Assembly (NCBI GenBank): GCA_027627225.1
Contig: CM051040.1
Coordinates: forward strand, 29,803,634 to 29,867,633
Origin: Congeria kusceri
Lineage: Eukaryota; Mollusca; Bivalvia; Myida; Dreissenidae
Reading direction: 5' to 3'
Length of the DNA: 64,000 nt
Below, in pieces: positions 1 through 12,424 of this stretch. The notes under the pieces were generated by a model, which worked only from the letters and a program-made list of their open reading frames with translations, was not told the DNA's origin and ran no database searches. Numbering within the stretch: the first letter of the stretch is position 1; each line of letters opens with the position of its first letter. Made by a program: the position numbers and the translations under genes.

Positions 1-957
1 CAACACTTCCTATATGTGTTTCTGCAATATTCCGCCTATATGTGTAGTGCTTCCTCAATGTGTATGTGTAATTCTCCCTCCATGTGTGATGGCGCGCTGT
101 TCCCTATGTATGTAGTACTCCCTCTATTTCTGTCGTTCCCTCTATGTGTATGTGTAATTCTCCCTCCATGTGTGATGGCGCGCTGTTCCCTATGTATGTA
201 GTACTCCCTCTATTTCTGTCGTTCCCTCTATGTGTATGTGCTATTTTCCCTCTATGTGTGATGGCGCGCTGTTCCCTATGTATGTAGTACTCCCTCTATT
301 TCTGTCGTTCCCTCAATGTGTATGTGCAATTCTTCCTCTATGTGTGATGGCGCGCTGTTCCCTATGTATGTAGTACTCCCTCTATTTCTGTCGTTCCCTC
401 TATGTGTATGTGCAATTCTCCCTCTATGTGTGATGGTGCGCTGGTCCCTATGTATGTATTACTCCCTCTATTTCTGTCGTTCCCTCTATGTGTATGTGCA
501 ATTCTTCCTCTATGTGTCATGGCGCGCTGTTCCCTATGTATAGAGTACTCCCTCTATTTCTGTGGTTCCCTCTATGTGTATGTGAAATTCTTCCTCTATG
601 TGTGATGGCGCGCTGTTCCCTATGTATAGGGTACTCCCTCTATTTCTGTCGTTCCCTCTATGTGTATGTGCAATTCTCCCTCTATGTGTGATGGCGCGCT
701 GTTCCCTATGTATAGGGTACTCCCTCTATTTCTGTCGTTCCCTCTATGTGTATGTGCAATTCTCCCTCTATGTGTGATGGCGCGCTGTTCCCTATGTATA
801 GAGTACTCCCTCTATTTCTGTCGTTCCCTCTATGTGTATGTGAAATTCTCCCTATATGTGTGATGGCGCGCTGTTCCTTATGTTTGTAGTAATCCCTCTA
901 TTTCTGTCGTTCCCTCTATGTGTATGTGCAATTCTCCTTTTATGTGTGAGCATGCGA
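1..957. repeat. 86-bp tandem array, about 11 units
   Basis: Near-identical units repeat every 86 bases; for example the string TGATGGCGCGCTGTTCCCTA recurs at that spacing. Each unit can be split into four related blocks of about 21-22 bases that begin with a form of TCCCTCTATGTGT, so this is a two-level repeat. The array runs off the left window edge. Differences between units are single-base (tagtac/taggtac/tagagtac, caattc/aaattc). The overlapping reading frames (MCMCNS... peptides) are translations of the repeat and are not proposed as genes. Confidence 0.95.
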
Positions 958-1395
958 TTTTCCCTCTAGGTATGCAGTATTCCCTCTATGTGCGTTGTTA
1001 CCTCGTTGTGTGTTTGCAGTACTCCATCTATGTGTGTTACTTCCTCTATGTGTGTGTGTGTGTAATGATCCCTCTGTGTGAGCAACATTGATTGTACGTG
1101 TGTGTGTGTGTTTGTGTACATATATAGTGCCCTGTATATATGAAACACTCTCACACATTTAACGGGTTCAAAATTCCCTCGGTGTGTGCTTCATTCATTC
1201 TATTTGTACAGCACTCGTTCTACGTGTGAAATAACAACTATGTGTGTGAGAAGTCTCGATCGTTGTGTGCAGTGCTCCCTCTATGCGTGCAGATCTCTCT
1301 CTATGTATCAAAAACTCTCCACTATATGTGAAATGATCAGTCTATGTGTGCAGTGTTCCACCTGTGTGTGTAGTTTCATTCAATGTGTGATGTTG
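958..1395. repeat. Degenerate ~20-bp monomers flanking the 86-bp array
   Basis: Past the homogeneous array the sequence is still built from variants of TCCCTCTATGTGTGCAGTAT, at irregular 18-28 base spacing with short (GT)n expansions near 1042-1062 and 1098-1112. It looks like the unhomogenised edge of the array, or the ancestral monomer field from which the 86-bp unit arose. An open frame at 1186-1581 runs through it but its first half is repeat translation. Confidence 0.75.
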
Positions 1396-4300
1396 GCCCT
1401 CATATTTGTGCTGTTTGATCTTAATAGGGTTGTTCTGTTAGTGATTGGTGCCATGTTTTATTCTGTCAGACCAGTTCAAAGGAACCGCTTTGAAACAACT
1501 CATATTGTCTTGTGGTCGACAACGATATTTTTTAAAGTTTCTTGCCTAGTCATTAATGTAGTTTATAGCACAGGCGACTGACTTTAGACTGACCTTAAAC
1601 CGAGAATAAATCGTTCACTCAGGGGGCCAATTTGCCCTATACAAATACACGCAGTTCATCCTTTGGGGGCAACAGTTATCTGCTACAATCTTTATTCGGC
1701 GTAGCTGTCTAAGATCACTTTTGACCCAGATTTTCTTGCGATAATTATGCAGCGGGAAAATTGAATGCCAATAGAATTGGGCAAATTTTCTAATTCTAGG
1801 GATAGCAAACTCCAAACAATGTTTAACGTATACCAATAACTGTTGCATACTTTTGAGGATTAAAAATTTACATAATTGTTTACATAAGCGGTTAAAATGA
1901 AGTGATACAAATATCTTCAACATATACTCTACAACTGAGGCTAATTATGAACGTATTTTCTCATGGTATGCCATAAACAGAATGCTATATTCATTCACGT
2001 AACGAAATAACTATTTTGTTTAGCCTACATTTATATAAGCTGTACGCTCTATAAATAGCAATTGTGCAATGTTCTCATTCATAAATCTCAGTCACAATGT
2101 TGCCGTTCCATGTAGCCCATTGATTCTAGCGAGTTCATCACATTCCAGAAACAGAAGTGTCATTCTAAAAATAGCGCGCGTAGCTAGCAACCGTTGTATA
2201 GCTGTGTTAATATACTCGTACATGCATCAATAATAGCGTTCATGGAATCCTAACCTAAAAATTTCAATAAATGGGCAATTTATATTTATAAAGTTACTGT
2301 TAATTTGAATTAAAATTGTGGTTACGATTTATTAACGATTATTTATAATTGCATTTTTGTATCAACTTCTCCAGTAGATGTTATTTAATCTATAAAAAGA
2401 TGCTACATTTTCTATAGATAAAATGTTATGAAAGAAGATTCGGAATACGTCGAATTGTTATTCGCGTAGCATGAATACACAATTTGCAATACTAATTATA
2501 CGCAGGAACCCCTTATATATCATATTTCTACTTATATAATTTAACATCGTCATAGTCTAATGAATTTGTATGTTGCGTTATCAAATATAATGTCTTAACA
2601 TTTCAAAAATTGCCGAATGTTCCCTTACTATTGCTTTTTATTGGGATACACAGTATAAATGCTAATTTGACTTCAAATCGTTATTATATTAGATAACTAA
2701 CATGAATGATATATTACCGGTACTATAAATAACTATATAGACTCGTCTGATACATAATACTTTTAATTCATTCCCGAAATTCTTAAATTGGCTTGACAAA
2801 TTCAGATAAAACTTATGTTAACCTAAATTATTTTGGTTATTCATATATCACTGGTGGAAACATGGAGCTGTATGATTGGTTTATTCACAGCATATATATT
2901 AATCATAATTTTATTTAATTTTTAAATTAATAAATTTATCGCAAATTAACTTTTGGGTCCGAGAAGTTTTCTTATAGTGTCCGAAAAATATGGGGTCCAA
3001 TGAGTCTAATATTGGTGGGGACCAAAAAATCTGGGGTCTGAGAAGTCACGTCACCGATCACCTTGGCCGTCTGTTTAGGTAATTTTTAAATGACATCTCA
3101 ATATTAATTTCAACGCCGATTGTCTTTTTTTAAAGACATGTCTTGTTATAACTGTTCGTAGACATATTCACTGTAAAACAAGTATGGAACAAAAACAAAC
3201 CTTGTAACAGGCTCATGTGGTGGGAGCTATTGCTAGTAATAGAGCGTGCCGCCTATGACGTCTTCACATGCTTTGAAACATCACACGTACCACGTATTCA
3301 CTTCAGCATGGTTTAACACTTTTAAGATAGCTAAACAAATTCTTTGGTGATATACAGTTTTCACAGTTGACACAATATTTTTCGCATATACATTTAACGT
3401 AACATACAAATATGTTTGCAGAATGTAAAAGCGTTTCAATAAAAAACATTGTTTATTTAATTGTTTACTACGTACAAAGACAATAGTTTATGCCCAACGT
3501 CGTTTTGGAGACTTATATAGCATGTTTAACGGCTTTGACATTCATTGATATGATATGTACAGTGATTTATAGTATATTTACTTCCCGCTGGTAGTCCAAG
3601 TTTAAAATAAGAAATGCTGCTCATACATTAGACATACAACGTTCTACTTTTATTTTAAATGAGCTGACGGTAGGCAACGATTGATAGGCGGTCACATCAA
3701 CCCACATTTATAAAGATTTTGAAAGAAATTCTTTGAAGTTGAAAATAAGTTTTAAAATGTGTGTTTGAAACACCACGAACATTACAAATACTAATACATT
3801 TTGAATTATATTGCAACGCTTTCAAAAGTTTTCAAACAATGCATTTCTTTGTCAGAAAATGCGATTATGAAAATTCAGATTTTAAAGATTTTTATTTTAT
3901 TTGCGAAAACGTATTCGTTATTTATACCAGCCCTGATATAAACTATTAATGGTTTTCCTACTGTCTACATCCAGCGTAAATATTTAGTTTGAATTATTTA
4001 AGCACCACCCTGCATTTGAACACTGATACTTGACAGTAATCATTCTTGCTGTGTTATTACGTGGAAAGCATGCAATTTCATAAGAAAAATGAATCGGCTA
4101 ATGTGTAAATGTTCATAAATGCAACTTAAGTAAATTAACATCTGGATATTATATTCCACTTTTTATTCAGCTTTTAAATATTTTAAGTACCATGCAGTTA
4201 AATTATTATTTAGAATAATTACAACACTGCTTCTTAGAGATTATACAGATCACAGAAACTAAAGAATAATACATGCATGTAACTGAACATATAAAACATT

Positions 4301-4411
4301 AATATGTACACGTTTTACCAGCTATGTAAAAGATCTATATGAACACGTTTTACCACAGTTGGTTGAAATAAAATTCCTTGTTCCCGAATCGTGAAGCAAA
4401 ACAACCTAATT
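1396..4411. other. AT-rich intergenic sequence, no gene recognised
   Basis: The short open frames at 1615-1923 (minus) and 3761-3949 (plus) show no recognisable motif. A local repetition of GGGTCCGAGAAG and GGGGTCTGAGAAG occurs around 2955-3045. The 3' untranslated region of the receptor gene must extend into the right end. A TTTATT at 4162-4167 reads AATAAA on the minus strand, about 245 bases past the receptor stop, and is a plausible but unproven polyadenylation signal. Confidence 0.5.
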
Positions 4412-5590
4412 TCAATCTGTTGCACTAAAAGTTCTCGAATTAAATGTTCTTCGAATCGTATTCCGACTTATCTCCCTTGTTGGTTTACATTTCAGCAAAA
4501 GCAATAGCGTGGACTTAAAATTTCTTCCGAAGAGCGTATACAAGAAAAAGTTACAACTGAAAGTTGTATAATAGAGAATGTTAGTTATTTCCTGCAGAAG
4601 GTAATATTCAATGGAAACAAAAGGTTCGTTGCTCATTAACGATGCAATTAGATTGTACAGACGCATAGTGTGGGACGGCAGATTGAGAATCAAAAATGTA
4701 AATGAGACGGACAACAACGTTCTGGTAACACGTGTTTGCTGAATTGACAATGTTTTGTTTCCCGTTTGTGTGCGTCGATTTCTCGCACCGTTGTTTGGGA
4801 AGAGAGTATCACTTTGTGAATGAGAAAATGAAAGTAAGGTTTTGCTTGTCTTAGGACTTGACGGACGTTCACTAAGATGTGATGGTAATAAGCGTTCAAT
4901 AAATATCCTTTGTTTTGGTGCTTGAAGCATTTCTCGCAGCACTAAAGTGTTAACAACAACGATTACAGTAAAAGGAATTATCATTGTCAACACTGTATCC
5001 ATCCAAGTTACTACGTTCATCAAATCAATGTGTTCTGGTCGGTGAACACACTTCCATTGTTCGCCCAATTGTTGGACCCCAGATGTCCAAAAACTGAATA
5101 TATACAGAAGACAGGCGAACATCCCTAATCCTAACATCGTTACCTTTTCTCGTTTTACGCTACACATGAGCCTTTGCTTAAGAGGGAAGCAAATTGCGAT
5201 GTAGCGTTCGCACGAAAATCCTACGACGCACCACACACTGAGAAAACACGTCACGTATGTCACATAAATAAACATTTGGCACGCTAGTTGTGTTGTCAGA
5301 ATATTGTGTACTTCGTGATCAAACCAGGACGCCAGTAAAGCGAGGAGGAATGTATTGTCCACTATTGCCAGTGAGGTAAGAAATACGGAACATGTGGAAC
5401 GACGCATCCGCTGTCTTGAGAACACCAAGAGGGACAGGGCGTTCCCACAGAAACCTACAATGATAATCACTGGAATGCCCATTTGACGGATGCCATTGAC
5501 AGCGTGTATCCATGTTAACGCGTTTACGATTTCCATCGTTGTGTTGTTGTGCTGTGTTGTCGTGTCAACTGTTTCGTTTAAGCTGGACAT
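4412..5590 (-). CDS. Class A (rhodopsin-like) G protein-coupled receptor, neuropeptide-receptor type
   Basis: This is a single uninterrupted frame of 392 codons from the ATG at 5590-5588 to TGA at 4414-4412. The frame is open about 23 codons further upstream, but only non-ATG codons are available there. The short N-terminus has sequons at N5 and N15/N16 and no signal peptide. Helices are roughly TM1 37-57 (GN, N50), TM2 66-88 (LAIVD, D78), TM3 104-127 (C104 at its outer end), then ERY 128-130, TM4 150-169, C181 in the second outer loop (disulfide partner of C104), TM5 190-217 (P206), TM6 288-308 (P305) and TM7 327-351. The third inner loop is long and rich in Ser, Thr and Arg. DRY is replaced by ERY and the usual NPxxY by NFFLY (347-351), followed by an FGRNF helix 8. 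These variants and the FPL after ERY fit lophotrochozoan peptide receptors (FMRFamide-, TRH- or GHSR-like). The ligand cannot be assigned. All seven helices are in one exon. A TATA-like TATAAAT lies about 72 bases upstream on the minus strand. No linked partner gene is visible. Confidence 0.93.
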   Translation of the reverse strand: MSSLNETVDTTTQHNNTTMEIVNALTWIHAVNGIRQMGIPVIIIVGFCGNALSLLVFSRQRMRRSTCSVFLTSLAIVDNTFLLALLASWFDHEVHNILTTQLACQMFIYVTYVTCFLSVWCVVGFSCERYIAICFPLKQRLMCSVKREKVTMLGLGMFACLLYIFSFWTSGVQQLGEQWKCVHRPEHIDLMNVVTWMDTVLTMIIPFTVIVVVNTLVLREMLQAPKQRIFIERLLPSHLSERPSSPKTSKTLLSFSHSQSDTLFPNNGARNRRTQTGNKTLSIQQTRVTRTLLSVSFTFLILNLPSHTMRLYNLIASLMSNEPFVSIEYYLLQEITNILYYTTFSCNFFLYTLFGRNFKSTLLLLLKCKPTREISRNTIRRTFNSRTFSATD

Positions 5591-7294
5591 TTTCTGACGC
5601 AGTCGTAGGAAATGAACTAATAAATCGAAATTTGTTCCAGTGAGAATTTTTATACTCACAAATTTATATACAATTTTATAGAAGTTCGTTTGTTATGTCA
5701 AATAAGTAGTAATCAAATGTGTTCTTCGTGTTTGCATTTTGAAGCAATCATATTTTTGTTCGTGTCAGTCACTTAATAAGATATGTTATTTTTTCAGAAT
5801 AAAACTTGTGTAATGATAAAAATGTTAGTGCTTATGAAACTGCGGCTATTTTGGTTGTTTTTAGTAAAATATCCTTCGCTAACATAGTTGTCATATTGTT
5901 TAAATGCATCAATTATATCCCATCAACAACTGCATCTACGCATCGTCCGCACATTGGTAAATAATGTTTCAACTTATATTGCATGTTCACAGAGCTAAAA
6001 CCACGAAATTATTTTAATAACCTTTCACTTTCTTAACTTATTGTAAAGGTATAATTATTTGCGGTGTATATCTTCGCTGTTGGTATATCCCAGTTTTTAA
6101 GTCTTTCATTAATTCACACTTTTTGTGTTTGTTTAGAAGTTTTACAATTTACATGTTTCCTCTTCGTAATACAGTTTGTTTGCCTTTCGTTTAAAAGATT
6201 TATCACAGAAAGACACATTGCCCAACGTTCAGCATATTGTATAACTTACTGACTGTAACACATAGCATGTAGCCTGTTAAGTACGTACGCCGTATCGGAA
6301 ATTTCACATCAGCAGAGAATGATGTTAAACATCATTTGAATGGTCCGCCCGAAACCAAGCGTGGTACAATCACTTCACATTCTTTTATAGATCTGGAACG
6401 ATCTGCTTTTCAGAAAAAACGCTGGTTTTAAGCCGCTACAATATTAATTGTTCCAGGCCATTCATGTTTATGTTTTCTTTAATAAATTAGCCTATCTTGA
6501 CGTATTTTACTAATTGCATATGCCATTCAGACGTTAAATAACTATGTGTTATTAGCCGCGCAGGATACACAGTTGTTGTAATGGGTTCAAATAAGATATT
6601 CTATCTCAAGGTTTATTATATCTCGTACGTGCTTTCAGCCATTGTAATAATATTAAAGAATGAGGATCGTTTAGATCTATATGTGATTTACACGTAAATG
6701 TAATATATATATTCCTAAGTAATATTTATGGTCGTAAAAATGCAAATAAAATTAAATGCTTATATGATTTGTATTAAATAAATTTATTATTATATAATTC
6801 CTGCACAACTACTATCTTATTTGCACTGACAAACATTCAGTAAAAAAGTGGAAAATACTTTAGCGTTTCTTTTTCAAATAGCCACTTCACTGTAAATTTG
6901 CAAACTCAAGGTGCATTTACAATCCATCAATCACTTCAGAAGAATATTACCAAGTCATAAATTAATCAGACTTTCATCCTAACTAAAACTATTACATCTA
7001 AAAACGACAACAACACATTATTAAAAAACGTGTAGTTGAATGTATAACATATTCATTACGAACTAGTCTGTATGTAGTTCAATTACTGATACATGTGTAC
7101 ATATTTTACATGCATAAACATTTTACCTGCGTATTTTATTTTATTAATAAGTAAGGTAAGTCAAGTATAAATCACTAATTTAATTCTGTCTGTGTTATGG
7201 CAAATTTGTAAGTTTGAAACCATTTATCGTTTAAAATAAATACGCATTAAATTAACATTATAAATTTAGATACTCCATATATACTAGTTATCAC
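5591..7294. other. Upstream flank of the receptor gene, nothing else recognised
   Basis: AT-rich sequence without a supported frame. It should hold the receptor promoter and any 5' untranslated exon, but neither can be placed from sequence alone. Confidence 0.4.
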
Positions 7295-7565
7295 ACGGTA
7301 TTTGCTAATGCTGTATCTTATGTTCTGGTTTGTCCAGTTATGAACGTCTCTGTATGTGTCTGTAGACTTCGTACGTATCTACAGAACATGCTAATGATGT
7401 ATCTTATATTATGGCTTTGTCCAGTTATGAACTTCTCTATATTTGTCTGTAGACTTCATACGAGCCTCGAGAAGATGATAATGTTATATCTTATATTCCT
7501 TATTGTCCAGATATGCACTTCTTTTTGTCTGTAGACGTCGCACGTATCAACAGACCTCATTTGTT
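7295..7565. repeat. Three-copy tandem repeat, period 86-87 bp
   Basis: TTTGTCCAGTTATGAACTTC-like blocks followed by GTCTGTAGACTTC start at about 7331, 7418 and 7504, giving periods of 87 and 86 bases. Units differ at many sites, so the array is old. It is unrelated in sequence to the 86-bp array at the left edge. The frame at 7340-7534 is a translation of the repeat. Confidence 0.8.
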
Positions 7566-10007
7566 GGCACGGTTAATTGTCGCGTCATATTATGACACAT
7601 TTGATAACATATACGGTCCCAGCATACGTATTTTTATGACAAGACAATTGTTCGAGGACACTCAACATGCGTTGCCAGTGACGATAGCATGATGACACAA
7701 TATCATCATGAATAGCCGCTGAATAATGCAATTATTATTCTGTCTACTTCGTCCCATGTCATCCGCCAAAACCTACACACGACCGACGTTGTTTATATAA
7801 AAATAAATTTGAGAAATCGTCTTCAGGTTTACAGAGCAACCAGTCATAGATCTGAAGTATATATGCCCTATGTATTACCTGTATCAAGAAACATGCGGTG
7901 CATTGCTTCAAATTTAGTTTTACATCACGACCAATTTCAATTTACTGAGATCTTATTTAATAATCATGAACTGGCTATTATTGGTTCTGCCATTCCCCAC
8001 AATGGTAGCATTTCTACTAAGCAAATTGAGGTGACTTTAATTGACTAATTGCTATGTAAGTATTGTTCTTTTTATCTACTAACTGGAAAAAGTAATTTAT
8101 TGAGTCAGTGAATATCCTTTACACATACCAATTCTTTACACCATCTTCAAAGTATCAAATAATACAGGCATCTTAAAAAATACTCTACAATTCATAACGT
8201 TTATATCGTTATTCAGCTTTGTCCATGGTCACAGTCTTATACCCAAAATTCAGCATGATATTTCCCTCAACGCTGAAGATTTGTTTATAATGTACACTTA
8301 TCTAATTAATGTCTGCATTCTTGTATGATACGAATGATGTTTAAATGCCAGTATACCTATTGACTGCTTGATGAACTCGTATCTGTTTGACCGTAAGCCA
8401 AGGTACAATATACGAACTGGCCTTTTCCTCTTTGTGCACCAGTGCCATGTATTGTTTCTGATCATTTCTGCAACTTCATTAAAAATTACATACTGATCAT
8501 TGAATTTGTGTTTGGTACAAACACGCTTATAAATAACCATGCTTTCTTTAAAAAAAAGTGTTCAATATATTCATGGTAATATTGTCATTTTATTACTATT
8601 TTATTTTTATTAATCATTTTCAAATCTGAATATAGTCTAGCGTGTTTATCTGATCAATTCAGAGCTGCTCAAAACAAAAAAAGGTAAAGGCCACGCTTCT
8701 TCATTTATAGTTTAATGTGCAGTAAATTGTTTTCTTCTGTTAAAGTAAGAACACATGTTTCAAATGTAAAACTATGTACTTATGATTTATTTTTCTAAAA
8801 TGTGCACCTAGAAAGTAAAACATAAGTTACGATTTTCTTACAGACAATTATTAATGTAGACCCTGATTTAGCTCATGAAAGTCTAAGTGTATCAGGAGTA
8901 CACAAGCCATATATTGACAGAAAGCGTCTATCACACCGATTGCATCGCATTGTAAAAAGGCCATTAAAATCCGCTCAAACGCATACAAAATTGTTCTTGC
9001 AAATATTTGTTAAACTCTACTATTTACATGTAAACTATTAAAGACAATTAAAAACATAATTATAACTTACACCACATAAATATGAATTATTCCTTTTCAT
9101 AACAGAAACAGCAGCTGTCGGACAAAATGCGATTACTAATGTATACGTTATAGTTTTTATAATGCGTTGGAGCAACATATGCCGTGTGGGTATTAACTTA
9201 GTTCTCGTAAATCGATATACGTGACACACGTGCACAAACAAAGCCGAGTATAAATATAGGAAATAATTCAAGCGCGTATTTATGCAAAATAAAATTGATG
9301 AGTGTCAGGTAAATGTGTCCGAGCTATAACAGTTCACATTTTATGTGACTATTTCGACGATATGTTATCGTGTTACATGTCTTTCATTCATATACGTAAT
9401 TAAATTTGATAAAAAACTTTTCCCTGTGATTATTCTTTACGTTGTACTTGAATGTGCAATTCACGTTGGTGTTGCTGTTTTGTTGGCTCCAATAACTCAA
9501 TTGTTCTTAAGGATAACCGGCTAAAGTCTCTTATTTCAACAATCCAACATATAATTTTAATATCAGTGTTAATGAGAAACATAACATATTGTGTGTATCA
9601 GACATACAATTTTCATTCAAATGTAATATGTCTGTATAACATTATGCATGCCCTGTTTATAACAATACGAACATATTGAGCTTAAGCCAAGCTTGTGATG
9701 ACATTCTAAAGACTTTTCGAAAAAACAGGGCCAATTTGTTTTTAATTGGATACATTGAAAAAATCTGTTCAACACGTTGAACGATTCACTGAGTTCCTTC
9801 ATCGTAACGTTTAGACTATTGATTTCCATTAAACTTTGAAATAATGTGTATTTGCTTCTGCACTTGAAATGATTGATATGCAATTAATTGCAATTGGGAG
9901 TTCCCAAGTAATCGAATCGGTTGGCATTTCAGTGTAAAGATAATTAAAAAAGGGTGTTTTAAGTTCAACATGATTAAATTAATTACAATTTCCGTGTAAT
10001 GGTAATC
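7566..10007. other. Unassigned sequence with two weak candidate exons
   Basis: A frame is open on the plus strand to TAA at 8046-8048 (it has no ATG at its left end). Another, at 8844-9041, opens directly after a splice-acceptor-like TTTTCTTACAG and ends in TAA. A GAG/GTGACT donor-like site near 8029 could join them. The peptides resemble nothing I know and the open lengths are only mildly unusual for this base composition, so I do not call a gene. The rest shows nothing. Confidence 0.2.
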
Positions 10008-10437
10008 CAGTCAAGTCAAGTCAAAGATTTATTAGCATATTCAAAAAGAACATTGCCAAGACATACAAAATTAAATAATACACGAAGATGACACAATACA
10101 GTGTAAGTGACAAAATGTAATTTCTTATAGTGACAAAATGCATAAATTGCATATAAAAGGAAAATAAATAATGATTGGAGAAAAGAATGGAATAAATATT
10201 TTGTGAGGCATAAGGTAAGAAAGAAATCCAAGCATACTCGATTACGTTATCGGATCGTTACGCATGTCATTTGCCATACTTAAGCAAGTGGCTATATTTA
10301 TTAATAGTTCTTCATTGTTACACGACATCAAGCGGTTAAATTTTGTAATACTGGGCCATTGGATATAGTATCTGGGTAAGTATTTAATACGTAATTCCCT
10401 ATACAAAGGACAAACTAACAAAAAGTGATATCAAAAA
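10008..10437 (-). mobile_element. 5'-truncated non-LTR retrotransposon (LINE3), ORF2 C-terminus and tail
   Basis: Read on the minus strand, the element begins inside the last part of ORF2: residues YHFLLVCPLYRELRIKY, the Cys-rich end typical of LINE ORF2 proteins, run on to a TAA at 10244-10242. The 3' region ends in CTAATAAATCTTTGACTTGACTTGACTG, a pentanucleotide-type LINE tail (described here, 10008-10037). GGTAATC occurs at 10001-10007 and again at 10438-10444, giving a 7-base target-site duplication that fixes both ends. The coding remnant is of the same general type as LINE2 at 37729-40108. Confidence 0.85.
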
Positions 10438-10444
10438 GGTAATC

Positions 10445-11631
10445 AAAAAGGGTGTTAGACAGGTTGTACGACTGGGAATTAGGGAAGCATATATAATGCA
10501 ATCAATTCGTTAGGTCATTTTAATGTTAATATACAACATGTGTTTAATTATTCATTTGTTCAAACGTTATTATCACATTGAACGTGAGTAATATATGTAC
10601 AAACCTAACAAATGTGTACTTATGTTTTCTGTGTGGATAGTGTAGCTATTACATGTAGCAATATGTGTGTTCAACACTTACATATGTTTGGTGTTCTGTA
10701 TATTTAAATCATGTTGCAAATTAGATCTACCCAATATGCGTATAATGATCAAGTTGATGATTATAATATGTCATCAAGTACAGGTTCTCGCAGACAGACA
10801 ACTCAAAATAAATTAAAAAATGACGTTTATTTTGTAATGCATATTTATTTTGGAAATACTCACATAAAATCAGAAACTTTAATCGAGTTGTATATGGTAT
10901 GTAAAATACTTATGCATCTTAGATTCCAGAGTGGATATATTAAACACGTATAAATACCACGGCAACAATTAAACGACGTGAAATAAATATTGTGTAAGAA
11001 ATTAAACCGTTTATAATGTTGTTTACTAAGCCTAATGTTTCAACGATCAAACCTATAGAAAATATCCCTGTTGGCAACTAAAGTGTGGTTTATCTTCATA
11101 TAAAACCCATTAAGCATGTATCAGGCTATAAGACAAGCGAATTAGTGCAGAGGTATAAAGAGTTATACTAAAGATAGAGTCCTACTCGGAATGTACTCGG
11201 AATGTGCTGTGTTCTTTGAATCAGTTGAATGATGGGATATGCCCAATAAAAATGAAGTTATAATGAAAATACGGTAACAAATGTTGCAGGTCATTCGAAT
11301 ATCTGAACAACAACCATTGAACTGTTACTTTGGAACTGTAGTTGTATTCGAAACTGTATTCTTGCGAGTTATTTGCACTGCTCTGTTGCTCTATTGAAGG
11401 TTATCAGTAAGAACGTTTACAGAAATATGGCATAAATCACCACACGGAGTATAGAGATTTAGAGTCGAGTTTCCCCAGTTCTGTTCCGTTATCAACACAT
11501 AATAATTGCGAAAAACGTATCGTTGTAGTAAATCGACACCCGAATAAAACATACAATCACAACTTCTTTGGAAAATGGAATGTACAAACATATGTATGTT
11601 CATTACCGTATTTATTATAGGCGTGTGGAGG
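10445..11631. other. AT-rich sequence, nothing recognised
   Basis: Only short open frames (10711-10953 plus, 11391-11603 minus) without recognisable motifs. Confidence 0.4.
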
Positions 11632-11660
11632 ACGATAGACGCCCCCCCCCCGTCTATTGT
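11632..11660. repeat. C10 tract inside a short inverted repeat
   Basis: ACGATAGACG (11632-11641) and CGTCTATTGT (11651-11660) are inverted copies with one mismatch, and the ten-base C run fills the loop. Confidence 0.7.
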
Positions 11661-12424
11661 ACGTACTACTTTATAATATATTTACAGTACTCTCATTATT
11701 AACAATCATATAATTTAATCTTATATAATTCTTAACAATATATAACCTGTATACAATTACAGTGTGCTTTGTTAGTTACATGAACACATGGATACATTTA
11801 TCTCCAACATTGTTTTGAAAAATAATGTAAGTAAGTATTGTTAAATTGTTAGAATTTAACAAATACTGTACATATGATATTAGAAGTAAACACCGACTTT
11901 AAATACGAAGCATTGCGCGTAATAATTTGCTTATACAACTAATAAAGGTGTTATCGACGATTGTGTTGTAAATGAATAACTGTTCAAATATGTTCAACTA
12001 ACAAGCAAATATATTTGCGAAACCAAACAAAAATATTGCAAACTCGGATAGGATAAAAGAGTCTTAAACAATACTAGTTTATATCACATATGTCACAGAC
12101 ATTGGCATTTTAAAATGAATTTAAAGTCTTATACTTACTAGGTATCCTTTCAAATAGTTAAAAAAAACGTGTAGCATAAAACTGAACTCATAAATGCAAT
12201 ACAATAGTATGCGTTAAAATTAAAATGTATATTTTTAAAGCCTGGCGTATATACTTATATAGGAATAAAATACCTTTTAGAGTTCGTTAACGTCCGCAGA
12301 GTCCCGTACAATGGGTTAAGCCTCGGGCTTCAACGCATTGCTGATGTTAACGACCAAAAAAAAAGTGTAGTGTCCCTATTATAACATAAGCTAGAGTAAT
12401 AAAACCGAAACAAATTGGTAATTA
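11661..12424. other. AT-rich sequence, no gene
   Basis: A small hairpin region near 12285-12355 has TCGTTAAC and GTTAACGA ends, and GTTCGTTAAC recurs near 12838, so these may be parts of a larger decayed element around the foldback element at 12425-12610. Confidence 0.35.

Noticed and set aside
16..863. Series of 60-75 codon frames of MCMCNSPSMCDGALFPMY type
   Set aside because: They recur at exactly the 86-bp period of the tandem array.
1186..1581. 131-codon frame with hydrophobic stretches
   Set aside because: Its first half lies in degenerate repeat monomers and no motif is seen in the second half.
4690..5513. Short minus-strand frames inside the receptor gene
   Set aside because: Shadows of the receptor reading frame.
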